Positions 25,087 to 33,073 of a stretch of DNA of 64,000 nucleotides are shown piece by piece. Position 1 is the stretch's first letter. Every line of letters starts with the position of its first letter. The DNA comes from an uncultured candidate division Zixibacteria bacterium (GTDB taxonomy: Bacteria > Zixibacteria > MSB-5A5 > SM1-73): positions 1 through 64,000 of the forward strand of contig CAIVRH010000037.1 in the NCBI GenBank assembly GCA_903908285.1, written 5' to 3'. A program made the translations under genes and the position numbers. The notes under the pieces are model-generated. The model made no database searches, was not told the DNA's origin, and saw only the letters and a program-made list of their open reading frames with translations.

Positions 25087-25875
25087 ATGGATTGGGGAAT
25101 GAAAAACCGGCTAAGTAAATTGATGGGAGCGGACGGACACTGTTTCTATCTGCCTATCGATCATGGATATTTTCAGGGACCGACCGCATCCTTGGAAAAA
25201 CCGGGTGAGACCATAAAACCGCTTCTTCCCTATTGCGATGCGCTTTTTGTCACCCGGGGAGTGTTACGCTCCGCAGTAGATTCAAATATCAACAAACCGA
25301 TCATCCTGCGGGTATCCGGCGGCACCAGCATGGCGGGTAAGGACCTGGCCAACGAGGGGATCACCACCTCCATCCGGGAGATAATTCGCCTGAATGTTTG
25401 TGCGGTTGGTATCTCCATCTTCGTGGGTTCGGATTATGAACATCAAACCCTGATGAACTTATCCCAGCTGGTAAATGACTGCGAGGACTACGGAATTCCG
25501 GTGATGGCGGTTACGGCGGTGGGAAAAGAAGTGGGACAAAAAGATGCCCGCTACTTAGCCCTATCCTGCAGGATTGCTGCAGAGCTGGGCGCCAAAGTGG
25601 TGAAGACCTACTGGTGCGAAAAGGATTTTGACAAGGTGGTCGAAGGATGTCCGGTGCCGGTGGTGATGGCAGGTGGGCCTAAATGCGAAACTGAACTTGA
25701 GGTATTCGAATTCGTCTATGATGGGATGCAGAAGGGAGCTATTGGGATTAATCTGGGAAGGAATGTATGGCAGAACCCGCATCCGGTAGCGGTGGCAAAA
25801 GCTCTAAGAGCCATTGTGCATGAGAAGGCGACGCCGAAACAGGCGTATCAGGTGTTCAATGAGGCTAAAAAATAG
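25087..25875 (+). CDS. LsrF/DhnA-type class I aldolase family protein
   Basis: A 262-residue TIM barrel of the class I (Schiff-base) DeoC/FbaB/LsrF superfamily. It starts with LDWGM-like 'MDWGMKNRLSKLMG' and has IDHGYFQGPT at about 24-33, CAVGISIFVGSDYEHQ and VVKTYW, with the predicted Schiff-base Lys at 173. Similarity to E. coli LsrF, which cleaves the autoinducer-2 product P-HPD, is obvious over the whole length, but no other lsr gene is nearby. The next gene is a zinc alcohol dehydrogenase, so a sugar-phosphate or dihydroxyketone pathway is possible. Ribosome site AGGAGG is excellent. Confidence 0.88.
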   Translation: MDWGMKNRLSKLMGADGHCFYLPIDHGYFQGPTASLEKPGETIKPLLPYCDALFVTRGVLRSAVDSNINKPIILRVSGGTSMAGKDLANEGITTSIREIIRLNVCAVGISIFVGSDYEHQTLMNLSQLVNDCEDYGIPVMAVTAVGKEVGQKDARYLALSCRIAAELGAKVVKTYWCEKDFDKVVEGCPVPVVMAGGPKCETELEVFEFVYDGMQKGAIGINLGRNVWQNPHPVAVAKALRAIVHEKATPKQAYQVFNEAKK

Positions 25876-25883
25876 AAACATAG

Positions 25884-25942
25884 AACTCACCCCCTTATGT
25901 TCCCCCTCTCTTTCCAAGAGAGGGGGATTCAGGGAGTGAGTT
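25884..25942. repeat. Dispersed palindrome, CTCACCCCC family
   Basis: GAACTCACCCCC...CCCCCTCTC paired with GAGAGGGGG...GGGAGTGAGTT. It sits between the aldolase and dehydrogenase genes. Confidence 0.85.
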
Positions 25943-25964
25943 TGGAATAATCTTGAAGTCGTAG

Positions 25965-25997
25965 GTCGGGTTTCCTGCCGAAGGTGGGATACCCGAC
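25965..25997. repeat. GTCGGGT...ACCCGAC palindrome
   Basis: GTCGGGTTTCC and GGGATACCCGAC form an interrupted palindrome. It overlaps the upstream end of the open frame of the dehydrogenase, which supports choosing the later start codon for that gene. A related palindrome (GTCGGATA/TATCCGAC) lies at 43510. Confidence 0.7.
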
Positions 25998-26022
25998 AAT
26001 GACATACAAAAGGAGAAATTTA

Positions 26023-27051
26023 ATGCGGGTGGCAATGTATTACAACAATAAGGACGTGAGGATTGAGGAACAACCCATCCCCAGGATCGGGCCGGGAGAG
26101 ATTCTGGTAAAGGTGTGGGCCAGCGGTATCTGCGGGAGCGATGTGATGGAGTGGTACCGGATTAAAAAAGCTCCTTTGGTACTGGGTCATGAGATCGGTG
26201 GAGAGATCGTCGAAGTGGGAGAAGGAGTAAATCAGTATAAAATCGGTGACCGGGTGTTTGTCTCCCATCATATCCCCTGCAATACCTGCCGCTGGTGCTT
26301 GAAAGGTTATCATACGGTGTGTGAGACTCTTCATACCACCAATTACGATCCGGGTGGTTTTGCGGAATACATCCGAATTCCGCGGCTCAATGTAGATCGG
26401 GGTGTATTCATTTTACCAAAAGAGCTTTCCTATGAGGATGGAACGTTTGTTGAACCTCTGGGCTGTGTTCTTCGCGGGCAGAGAATGGCTCGGCTTAAAC
26501 CGGGCTACAGCGTGCTTATCCTGGGAAGCGGAATCTCCGGACTGCTTCATCTCTTTCTGGCAAAAGCCTTGGGAGCGGGACGGATCATCACCACCGATAT
26601 CAACGATTATCGTCTTCGGGCGGCAAATGAATTTGGAGCAGAAGTGGTGATTAATGCCCATGACGACGTTCTGGCCCGGGTTCGTGAAGCCAACGATGGA
26701 AATCCGGTTGATCTGGTGATTATCTGTGCCGGGAATCTTTCTGTTTTCCAACAGGCCTTACAATCCGTGGATCGCGGAGGTACGGTTCTGTTCTTCGCAC
26801 CGACCGATCCGGGGGTGGAACTGCCGGTTCCGGTGAATGAATTCTGGAGAAACGGGATTACACTTCTCCCCTCATACGGCGCCAGCCCCTCCGATTGCGT
26901 TCAGGCAATAGAGCTGATGCGTTCAGGCCGGGTTCCGGTAAGCAAGATGATCACTCACCGGTTGGGTCTGGAAGATACCGCTTTGGGATTTAAGCTGGTG
27001 GAAGAAGCGAAAGAATGCATCAAGGTGATCATCGAGCCACATAAAACATGA
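26023..27051 (+). CDS. Zinc-dependent medium-chain alcohol/polyol dehydrogenase
   Basis: A 342-residue MDR-family oxidoreductase. The catalytic zinc ligands are Cys37 (ASGICGSD) and His56/Glu57 (LGHEIGG). The structural zinc lobe uses Cys86, 89, 92 and 100 (IPCNTCRWCLKGYHTVC). The nucleotide-binding motif is LGSGISG. The pattern is closest to sorbitol/threonine dehydrogenase-type enzymes, usually NAD-dependent. The start at ATG 26023 has AAAGGAG upstream; the longer frame runs into a palindromic repeat. It may work with the neighbouring aldolase, but this is inferred. Confidence 0.92.
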   Translation: MRVAMYYNNKDVRIEEQPIPRIGPGEILVKVWASGICGSDVMEWYRIKKAPLVLGHEIGGEIVEVGEGVNQYKIGDRVFVSHHIPCNTCRWCLKGYHTVCETLHTTNYDPGGFAEYIRIPRLNVDRGVFILPKELSYEDGTFVEPLGCVLRGQRMARLKPGYSVLILGSGISGLLHLFLAKALGAGRIITTDINDYRLRAANEFGAEVVINAHDDVLARVREANDGNPVDLVIICAGNLSVFQQALQSVDRGGTVLFFAPTDPGVELPVPVNEFWRNGITLLPSYGASPSDCVQAIELMRSGRVPVSKMITHRLGLEDTALGFKLVEEAKECIKVIIEPHKT

Positions 27052-27428
27052 TTTGTCATTTATTAACATAGGATTCCCACCAAAGGCGGTGGGATGGCTG
27101 TACTATTAAACTGATAGTTTCTTTCCCATTATCCTCAAGAACGCAATTGTCTGCGTTGTATCGATTGTCCCTTCAAATTCCACTAACACCTTATGCTGTG
27201 CAAAAGTAAGACAAATGATTCAAGAGACATGAAATTCCCTTTCGCAATTGCTTGCGGTGAGGAAAACTTTCCCTTTACTACTCCATCCGTTCTGGAAGTT
27301 TTAATTTGTTATTATATAAGGGGTTAAAGTCCAACATGAATATATTTCCGTCGAATCTGACGCTGGCATATTTTTTGTATATTAATAAAACTGTTGGTTG
27401 CCCCTTCAGATTGTCTTTCTGCTAAAAG
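27052..27428. other. Intergenic region, possibly transcribed towards the terminator
   Basis: No coding sequence is seen. The last part (about 27300-27428) is A/T-rich with TATATAAG and TATATTAATA stretches and leads directly into a strong terminator without an open frame. A small RNA ending at 27468 is possible but unsupported by any recognised family. Confidence 0.25.
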
Positions 27429-27468
27429 CTCCGCCTTCCCCAACCCCAGAAGGCGGGGTTTTCTTTTT
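27429..27468 (+). terminator. Strong intrinsic terminator
   Basis: CCGCCTTC and GAAGGCGG pair around CCCAACCCCA, followed by GGTTTTCTTTTT. It lies 380 bases past the dehydrogenase stop, so it terminates either a long 3' UTR or a separate short transcript. Confidence 0.85.
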
Positions 27469-27513
27469 GTGATTAATGATCCAGTTTTCCTAAGCACTCT
27501 TTAACAATATTAA

Positions 27514-27666
27514 AAATCAATCTTTGGAGAGGATTACCCTTACCCAACAGATAAAGAACCATATTCTATATCAAATGATGTGAAAATAGCTAATCAGTTA
27601 TTAAGAACTAAAGGTAACTATACCTATAGGCAGGCAACTTCAAAACACTTAAAGGATGTTAGTTGA
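27514..27666 (+). pseudogene. Possible gene remnant (50 codons, no start)
   Basis: A frame with protein-like composition (EDYPYPTDKEPYSISNDVK, then IANQLLRTKGNYTYRQATSK) ends at a TGA but has no start codon and is stopped upstream. It might be the last piece of a lost gene. No family is recognised, and chance cannot be excluded. Confidence 0.25.
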
Positions 27667-27685
27667 TTTGTTAGTGAGAAATAAT

Positions 27686-28063
27686 CTACTGTTTTTGAAC
27701 AAACTGGAAGGCTATGTCTATACGACATAAAACCTTATCTTCAAATACTATTCTTTGAATACGGTGATTGGACGTACCAGCGGTTAATAATGGTCTTCTC
27801 ATTTTCCCGAATTGTGATATCACACGATCCCCCACTAAACAATCTCCCTTGTCGAGATGAAGATTAGTTATTTTCAATGTATTAACTAAACTTGCTTCTA
27901 GACACTTCTCTACTACACAAAATACATTAACTTGTAACTTCGCCCACAAACACCGATCCCCAAGAAAACCTTTAGGGATAATTCCTTTTATATCAATTTT
28001 CCTGAAACTTGCAGAAATTCTTTCGCCAGCAATAGCATCACCAACATTGACAAATTTCTTCAT
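27686..28063 (-). CDS. Hypothetical protein, third gene of an unknown cassette
   Basis: A 125-residue protein with many short strands (KGIIPKGFLGDRCLWAKLQV, then FCVVEKCLEASLVNTLKITN) and no recognised domain. The ATG comes two bases after the TAA of the preceding gene, so translation is probably coupled. It is the last of three minus-strand genes that look like one transcription unit. Confidence 0.55.
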   Translation of the reverse strand: MKKFVNVGDAIAGERISASFRKIDIKGIIPKGFLGDRCLWAKLQVNVFCVVEKCLEASLVNTLKITNLHLDKGDCLVGDRVISQFGKMRRPLLTAGTSNHRIQRIVFEDKVLCRIDIAFQFVQKQ

Positions 28064-28065
28064 TT

Positions 28066-28548
28066 TTATTTTAGTTTTATCTTTCCTTCTTTTTCAAGCT
28101 CAGAACATAGATCTACAACCAATTCTAGATCTAATCGAAGGTTTTCTGCAATATCTGAATAATAGAGTGAACCAGATGCTTGAAATAAATTCTCTATCTC
28201 TTTTTTCGCTTGTTCTCTAGTTATTTCCCGCAGAACTATCATGTTTTCTGCTTTATTTTCATAATTCTCGCCAATGAATGCAATCAACTCTGATACTTTT
28301 TCTATAAGAGCACTGATATCCTGCCTGAGTCCTTTGTTCTCTTGGATTAATTCGTTTAGTTCTTGCTTATCAAGTAGATATATACCACCACTTATCCGTT
28401 CAGTTGGCGTAGCATATGGCATCTGGAAATATACACCTTGTGTCATGGCGTCGTCCGCTTTAATTGTTGAATCAGTAAGTTTCGTCCCTCTTGTCCAAGT
28501 TTTAAGATCAAAATATTCATTGGGCTGTGCATCAAGTCTGTTAGCCAT
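28066..28548 (-). CDS. Hypothetical coiled-coil protein with C-terminal winged-helix-like domain
   Basis: A 160-residue protein. Residues about 60-110 (LDKQELNELIQENKGLRQDI onwards) have heptad character. The last 50 residues (AKKEIENLFQASGSLYYSD, then IAENLRLDLELVVDLCSELE) follow the helix-turn-helix plus wing pattern of small transcription regulators. It lies five bases after the first gene of the cassette. It could regulate the cassette or be a structural partner; nothing further can be said. Confidence 0.6.
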   Translation of the reverse strand: MANRLDAQPNEYFDLKTWTRGTKLTDSTIKADDAMTQGVYFQMPYATPTERISGGIYLLDKQELNELIQENKGLRQDISALIEKVSELIAFIGENYENKAENMIVLREITREQAKKEIENLFQASGSLYYSDIAENLRLDLELVVDLCSELEKEGKIKLK

Positions 28549-28553
28549 ATCTT

Positions 28554-29294
28554 TTACTCCAACGTGAATTTATTTTTAACAACTGAAAGAAGTTTGGTAT
28601 TGGTTATCTCATTCATATAACTAAATAGTTCTTTAATTACTGTTTCTTTGTAAGTGGGAATTTGTTTCTTGGTTTTTTCCAAATAGTTGTTTAAGTCCAA
28701 CAAAACCAGTATAGCCTCACTCCCGGTGTCATCTAATACTCGAACAGCTTTGAAGAGCCAATTTATGTTATATTTTTCTTGTGCTTGTTGAACAAAATGA
28801 AAATCTAACTCACTTAGATTCTCTGGGGTAAAATTTGATTTGAAAAAGGTTTGAAGCAAATACTTCAAGGAATTTTCTCCAGATGAAAGTGGAAACAAGA
28901 AATGACTGATAATCCCCATTCGTGTAATAAACTTCCCAGTATTTTCATACAGCGCATTAAATATTTTTACTGTTTTATTCTCTGTTTCATTGAGAACGTT
29001 AGGTATTTCTTTACTCTTATCTTTTTCGACATTAACTACGTAATCAATTCTCATCTGAGAAATTACACATCTTTCCGCACCATCGAAAATAATCCTAGGG
29101 ATTTCTTGTGCTTCTTCATCTGAGATAGGAGTAACCCATGCGGGTTGTGGGAAAATATCTCGGATTTTCTCCTCAATCTGCAGGGCTTTGAATCTAATCT
29201 TAGGTTCCCTTTCAAAGTCAATTACTGTCTGAACTTTGATTATTCTTCTTTCAGTGAGGTTAATATCCTCGTTTATGCTATTAGATGGGTTCAT
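28554..29294 (-). CDS. Hypothetical protein, first gene of an unknown cassette
   Basis: A 246-residue protein of no recognised family. It alternates strands and helices: an N-terminal 'RRIIKVQTVIDFEREPKIRF', a segment 'PRIIFDGAERCVISQMRIDYVV' and a helical C-terminal half (ENSLKYLLQTFFKSN). The layout (an N-terminal strand series with a 'rI.F' segment, then a helical part) vaguely recalls TIGR04255-type proteins, but this is not a confident match. It is followed by two close genes and probably heads the operon. No strong promoter is seen. Confidence 0.55.
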   Translation of the reverse strand: MNPSNSINEDINLTERRIIKVQTVIDFEREPKIRFKALQIEEKIRDIFPQPAWVTPISDEEAQEIPRIIFDGAERCVISQMRIDYVVNVEKDKSKEIPNVLNETENKTVKIFNALYENTGKFITRMGIISHFLFPLSSGENSLKYLLQTFFKSNFTPENLSELDFHFVQQAQEKYNINWLFKAVRVLDDTGSEAILVLLDLNNYLEKTKKQIPTYKETVIKELFSYMNEITNTKLLSVVKNKFTLE

Positions 29295-29546
29295 ATAATA
29301 AACTTATCGACCTTTTCGACAACTGGTTCACTATTACATCCTAACAGTCTTTAAACTAGCTACCCTTCTTTTCTGGATTATTTGCATTTGACGATTTCGC
29401 CTTTCAATATTTACGAAATTCCCTTCCAAAAGTCAAGTTTTATTTAAGAAACATTTATTATTTTAATGCTTTTCTAAATATTGATTTTCAATTGACATAT
29501 ATCTCCTAACTCGTTATTATTTAGAAAATTAATTCAATTGAGGAAT

Positions 29547-30938
29547 ATGAAGGGAAATAAGTTTATAGATAAATTAAGGGAAACTATCCATCATTTCGAA
29601 CTTCTGAAAAAAGGTAATCGGGTTTTGGTGGCAGTTTCGGGCGGACCGGACTCGGTGGCACTGCTTTATGGTCTTCTAATTTTAAAGTCCGAAATGAATC
29701 TGGAGCTTTATGTAGCTCACTTAAATCATAGATTGAGAGGGGTAGAATCGGACAAAGATGAACAGTTTGTTAAAGCTTTAGCGAAGCAATTGAAACTTAA
29801 ATTCTTCTCAAAAAGAGTTGATATAAAAAGGGCATCTAAGAAGCAAAAACAAAGCATTGAAGAGTGCGCCAGGGAGATTCGTTACCGGTATTTGGAGAAG
29901 ATAGCAGGTCAGATCAAAGCAGATAAAATCGCCACCGGACATCAGGTGGACGATCAAGCCGAGACGTTTTTAATGCGGCTTATCCGAGGAGCGGGAGGTG
30001 CGGGTCTTTCCGGCATTCCACCCAGAAGAGGAAAGATCATCCGGCCCTTAATCCGGATCAAAAGAGAGGAGATCGAAAACTTTTTAAAAGCGAACAAAAT
30101 CGCCTCCAGATCGGATTCATCCAATTATCTGCCGGATCACTTCAGGAACAAGATCAGATTAACCCTATTACCTAAGATAAAAAAAGACTTCAATCCCCAA
30201 ATCGCGGAGGTGCTGAACCGGACTGCGGATATCATCTCATCCCAACAGGAATATATCGAAAAAACGTGTGAGAAAATTCTACTTGATATTGGTATAATCA
30301 AGCAGAACAAAATAATTGTTGATTTGAAAAAGTTTGCAGGTTATGATATATGCTTGAAAAGGGAGCTGATCCGGCAGTGGGTGAGGGTGTTAAAGGGAGA
30401 CTTAAACCGGCTTTCTTTCGACTCGGTGGATAGATCATTAGAGTTGATTCACCGGAAAAAAAGCGGGAGAAGATTTAAGTTAGTTGCTGATATCTGGCTG
30501 GAGGTGTGCGAAAAAGAGATAGTTTGTTTTGAAGAAAAAGAGAAAAAAGATTTGGATTATCCCCTTACTTTTCCCGGGGAGGTAAACCTAAGCGATTGGG
30601 GGATAAAGATAAAGTCGGAGATCCTTAAGCGTAAGCCGGCAAACTATATCACCCGGTATCAAAATATCGCTTTATTGGATGAGGATAAATTACATAAACC
30701 TTTTCGCCTGCGCAATCGTAGGAAAGGGGATAGATTCAAACCCTTGGGGATGAAAGGGACAAAAAGTCTGGCAGATTTTTTCATTGACACCAAGATACCC
30801 CACCACGAAAGAGACATTGTACCGATTTTGACTTCAAAGGGAAGAATCATCTGGGTGGTGGGCTATCGAATCAGCGATGAGTTCAAGGTTACGGATAAGA
30901 CCAAGAAAGTATTGAAAGTGGAGATTACAAAGTACTGA
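29547..30938 (+). CDS. tilS: tRNA(Ile)-lysidine synthase TilS
   Basis: TilS adds lysine to C34 of the CAU-anticodon tRNA-Ile so that it reads AUA, an essential step. The PP-loop motif SGGPDS is at 31-36, followed by the HLNHRLRG and ECARE(I)RYRYLE motifs and ATGHQVDDQAETFLMRLIRGAG, all diagnostic. The C-terminal TilS substrate domain (FRLRNRRKGDRFKPLGMKGTK...) is present, so the protein is the long form (463 residues). ATG 29547 is preferred to the TTG nine bases upstream because GAGG lies just ahead of it. The gene heads a tilS-hpt-ftsH block. Confidence 0.95.
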   Translation: MKGNKFIDKLRETIHHFELLKKGNRVLVAVSGGPDSVALLYGLLILKSEMNLELYVAHLNHRLRGVESDKDEQFVKALAKQLKLKFFSKRVDIKRASKKQKQSIEECAREIRYRYLEKIAGQIKADKIATGHQVDDQAETFLMRLIRGAGGAGLSGIPPRRGKIIRPLIRIKREEIENFLKANKIASRSDSSNYLPDHFRNKIRLTLLPKIKKDFNPQIAEVLNRTADIISSQQEYIEKTCEKILLDIGIIKQNKIIVDLKKFAGYDICLKRELIRQWVRVLKGDLNRLSFDSVDRSLELIHRKKSGRRFKLVADIWLEVCEKEIVCFEEKEKKDLDYPLTFPGEVNLSDWGIKIKSEILKRKPANYITRYQNIALLDEDKLHKPFRLRNRRKGDRFKPLGMKGTKSLADFFIDTKIPHHERDIVPILTSKGRIIWVVGYRISDEFKVTDKTKKVLKVEITKY

Positions 30939-30942
30939 AATT

Positions 30943-31019
30943 AAACCTCTCCCCCTATATCCCCCTCTCCGTTACACGGAGAGGGGTTCACCCTGAAGGG
31001 GACTTAAAGGGGTGAGGTT
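30943..31019. repeat. Dispersed palindrome, CCTCTCCCCC family
   Basis: AACCTCTCCCCCTATATCCC paired with GGGG...GGGGTGAGGTT, with an extra segment TTCACCCTGAAGGGG inside the loop. It is located between tilS and the aminotransferase gene. Confidence 0.85.
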
Positions 31020-31040
31020 AAATAAGCACAAAGGAGACTG

Positions 31041-32282
31041 ATGAGTAAAGATTACAAAAACATCTCCAGTCAGCAAGCCATGGCTTTGGAGGATCAGTAC
31101 GGCGCGCATAATTACCACCCCATTCCGGTCGTTTTATCCAAGGGTGAAGGGGTGTTTCTCTGGAGTCCGGAGGGAAAACGCTACTTTGATTTTCTTTCGG
31201 CTTACAGCGCAATCAATCAGGGACACTGTCATCCGCGTTTGGTGGCGATTACCCGCGAACAAGCGGGGATTTTGACCTTGACCTCCCGCGCATTTTATAA
31301 TAACTGGCTGGGACCGTTCGAAGAAAAGATGACCAAACTTTTCGGTTACGATAAAATCCTGCCCATGAATTCCGGGGCAGAAGGAGTGGAAACCGCTCTC
31401 AAGTTAGCCCGGCGCTGGGGCTATGATGTAAAAATAGTTTCACCTGACAAAGCCAAAATCATCGTTTGCGAAAACAACTTTCACGGGCGGACCACGACTA
31501 TTATCGGATTTTCCACAGACCCGGAAAGCCGGGGAGGATTCGGACCTTTCACTCCAGGTTTTGTGGTCATTCCATATGGCCATCCGGAAGCGCTCCGTTC
31601 TGCCATTGACGATAACACCGTAGCTTTCTTAGTCGAGCCGATTCAGGGAGAGGCGGGAGTGAATGTGCCCCCGGATGGCTATCTTAAAGCCTGCCGGGAG
31701 ATTTGCACCAAATCCAAGGTACTGATGATTGCGGATGAAATCCAGACCGGACTTTGCCGCACCGGTCGGATGCTGGCTTGCGATTATGAAGGGGTCGGGC
31801 CGGATATTTTGATTTTAGGCAAAGCGCTCTCCGGCGGTTTTATGCCGGTCTCCGCAGTTTTAGCGGATGATGAAATCATGTTGACCATCAAACCGGGGCA
31901 GCACGGCTCCACTTTCGGCGGCAACCCTCTGGCTTGCCGGATTGCCATGGAGGCGATGGATATTTTGATCGAAGAAAAACTGGCGGATAATGCTAACAAA
32001 ATGGGGGAGCTTTTCCGGTCCGAACTGTCTAAAATGAACTCTCCTATGGTAAAAACCATCCGGGGTAAGGGATTGCTCAACGCCATGGTGATCGAGCCGT
32101 TCAAGGTCAAGGGCGAGACCAAGGCCGCCTGGGATGTTTGTTTAGGTCTGGCTGAAAACGGACTGTTGGCAAAACCGACCCACGACCACATCATCCGGTT
32201 TGCTCCGCCGTTAGTGATAACGAAGGAACAGATAAATGAAAGTGTGGACATAATAAAACGGACGCTCAAGCATTTCGAGTGA
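31041..32282 (+). CDS. rocD: Ornithine--oxo-acid aminotransferase
   Basis: A class III PLP-dependent aminotransferase of 413 residues that interconverts ornithine and glutamate semialdehyde. PLP residues are visible: SGAEGVETA (111-119), ADEIQTG (231-237, Asp232) and the Schiff-base Lys261 in [24 protein letters not shown] and the '[20 protein letters not shown]' N-terminus are typical of ornithine aminotransferase. It is inserted between tilS and hpt, which normally adjoin each other. It has its own palindrome upstream and GGAG in front of the ATG, so it may be independently expressed. Confidence 0.94.
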   Translation: MSKDYKNISSQQAMALEDQYGAHNYHPIPVVLSKGEGVFLWSPEGKRYFDFLSAYSAINQGHCHPRLVAITREQAGILTLTSRAFYNNWLGPFEEKMTKLFGYDKILPMNSGAEGVETALKLARRWGYDVKIVSPDKAKIIVCENNFHGRTTTIIGFSTDPESRGGFGPFTPGFVVIPYGHPEALRSAIDDNTVAFLVEPIQGEAGVNVPPDGYLKACREICTKSKVLMIADEIQTGLCRTGRMLACDYEGVGPDILILGKALSGGFMPVSAVLADDEIMLTIKPGQHGSTFGGNPLACRIAMEAMDILIEEKLADNANKMGELFRSELSKMNSPMVKTIRGKGLLNAMVIEPFKVKGETKAAWDVCLGLAENGLLAKPTHDHIIRFAPPLVITKEQINESVDIIKRTLKHFE

Positions 32283-32304
32283 TACGTATCCGAAGATAAA
32301 AGAA

Positions 32305-32450
32305 GGGTTCGAGCGGTCGAGGGTTCAAGGATTCAAGTGAAAGGATTATAATGTACATTATATCTTTTGGTTTTACCCTCGAATCCTTGAACCCTAGAAT
32401 CCTCGATCCCCTGAACCCTAGAATCCTCGATCCCCTGAACCCTCTTTAAC
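32305..32450. repeat. GGGTTCAAGGATTC inverted and tandem repeat
   Basis: TCGAGGGTTCAAGGATTC (plus strand) is followed about 60 bases later by GAATCCTTGAACCC, forming a long hairpin around TAATGTACATTATA. Then come two tandem units CTAGAATCCTCGATCCCC with TGAACC links. The same motif recurs at 57500-57610. Confidence 0.75.
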
Positions 32451-32483
32451 AACTTTTTGGTGAGGAACCCTAATTTTAAGAAT

Positions 32484-33035
32484 ATGACAGACAAGCTTAA
32501 GGTTATAATCAAAGAAAGGGAATTGAAGAAGAGGATAAAAAAACTGGGTGAGGAAATATCCCGCGATTACCGGGATAAGAATCCGGTGCTGGTGGGAATT
32601 CTCAACGGCAGTTTTATTTTCTTGGCGGACTTAATTCGGGAGATAAAGATTCCCCACCGGATAGATTTTGTTTCGGTCGCAAGCTACGGCTCCGGAAAAC
32701 AAACATCGGGTGCAGTTTTAGTGCTCAAAGATTTGAGCATTAATATCGAGGGTAAACACGTAATAATAGTTGAGGATATCATAGATTCTGGTCTCACCTT
32801 GAATTATATCCGGAATAATCTTCTGACCAGAAGCCCCAAAAGCTTGAAGATCGTAACGTTACTCAATAAAAGGAGTAGGCGAAAGATAAAAATCCCCTTA
32901 AAATACACAGGTTTCTTCATACCGGATGAGTTTGTGGTGGGCTATGGATTAGATTATGATGGAAATTACAGGAACCTGCCATATATCGCCCAGCTTTCGG
33001 ATTTCATTTCTCCAGCCATTCCGAGCGGTGGATGA
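32484..33035 (+). CDS. hpt: Hypoxanthine(-guanine) phosphoribosyltransferase
   Basis: A 183-residue purine-salvage enzyme that converts hypoxanthine or guanine plus PRPP to IMP/GMP. The PRPP-binding loop is VEDIIDSGLT (96-105), GILNGSFIFLADL (38-50) is the usual N-terminal binding loop, and the C-terminal 'DEFVVGYGLDYDGNYRNLPY' is diagnostic. The frame starts upstream at a TTG, but the ATG at 32484 fits the family length better. Its place between tilS and ftsH is conserved in many bacteria. Confidence 0.95.
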   Translation: MTDKLKVIIKERELKKRIKKLGEEISRDYRDKNPVLVGILNGSFIFLADLIREIKIPHRIDFVSVASYGSGKQTSGAVLVLKDLSINIEGKHVIIVEDIIDSGLTLNYIRNNLLTRSPKSLKIVTLLNKRSRRKIKIPLKYTGFFIPDEFVVGYGLDYDGNYRNLPYIAQLSDFISPAIPSGG

Positions 33036-33073
33036 AAGCAAGCTGCAAACTTCCAGGATAAGGATGAAAAATA

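Noticed and set aside
7666-29294. Idea that the accessory stretch is a prophage or one defence island
   Set aside because: No phage structural genes, integrase or recognised defence operon; the genes are mixed in function and individually terminated.
32305-32450. Tandem units looked at as a possible CRISPR array
   Set aside because: Only two short tandem units with no unique spacers of regular length; the motif is also used as an inverted repeat and there are no cas genes.
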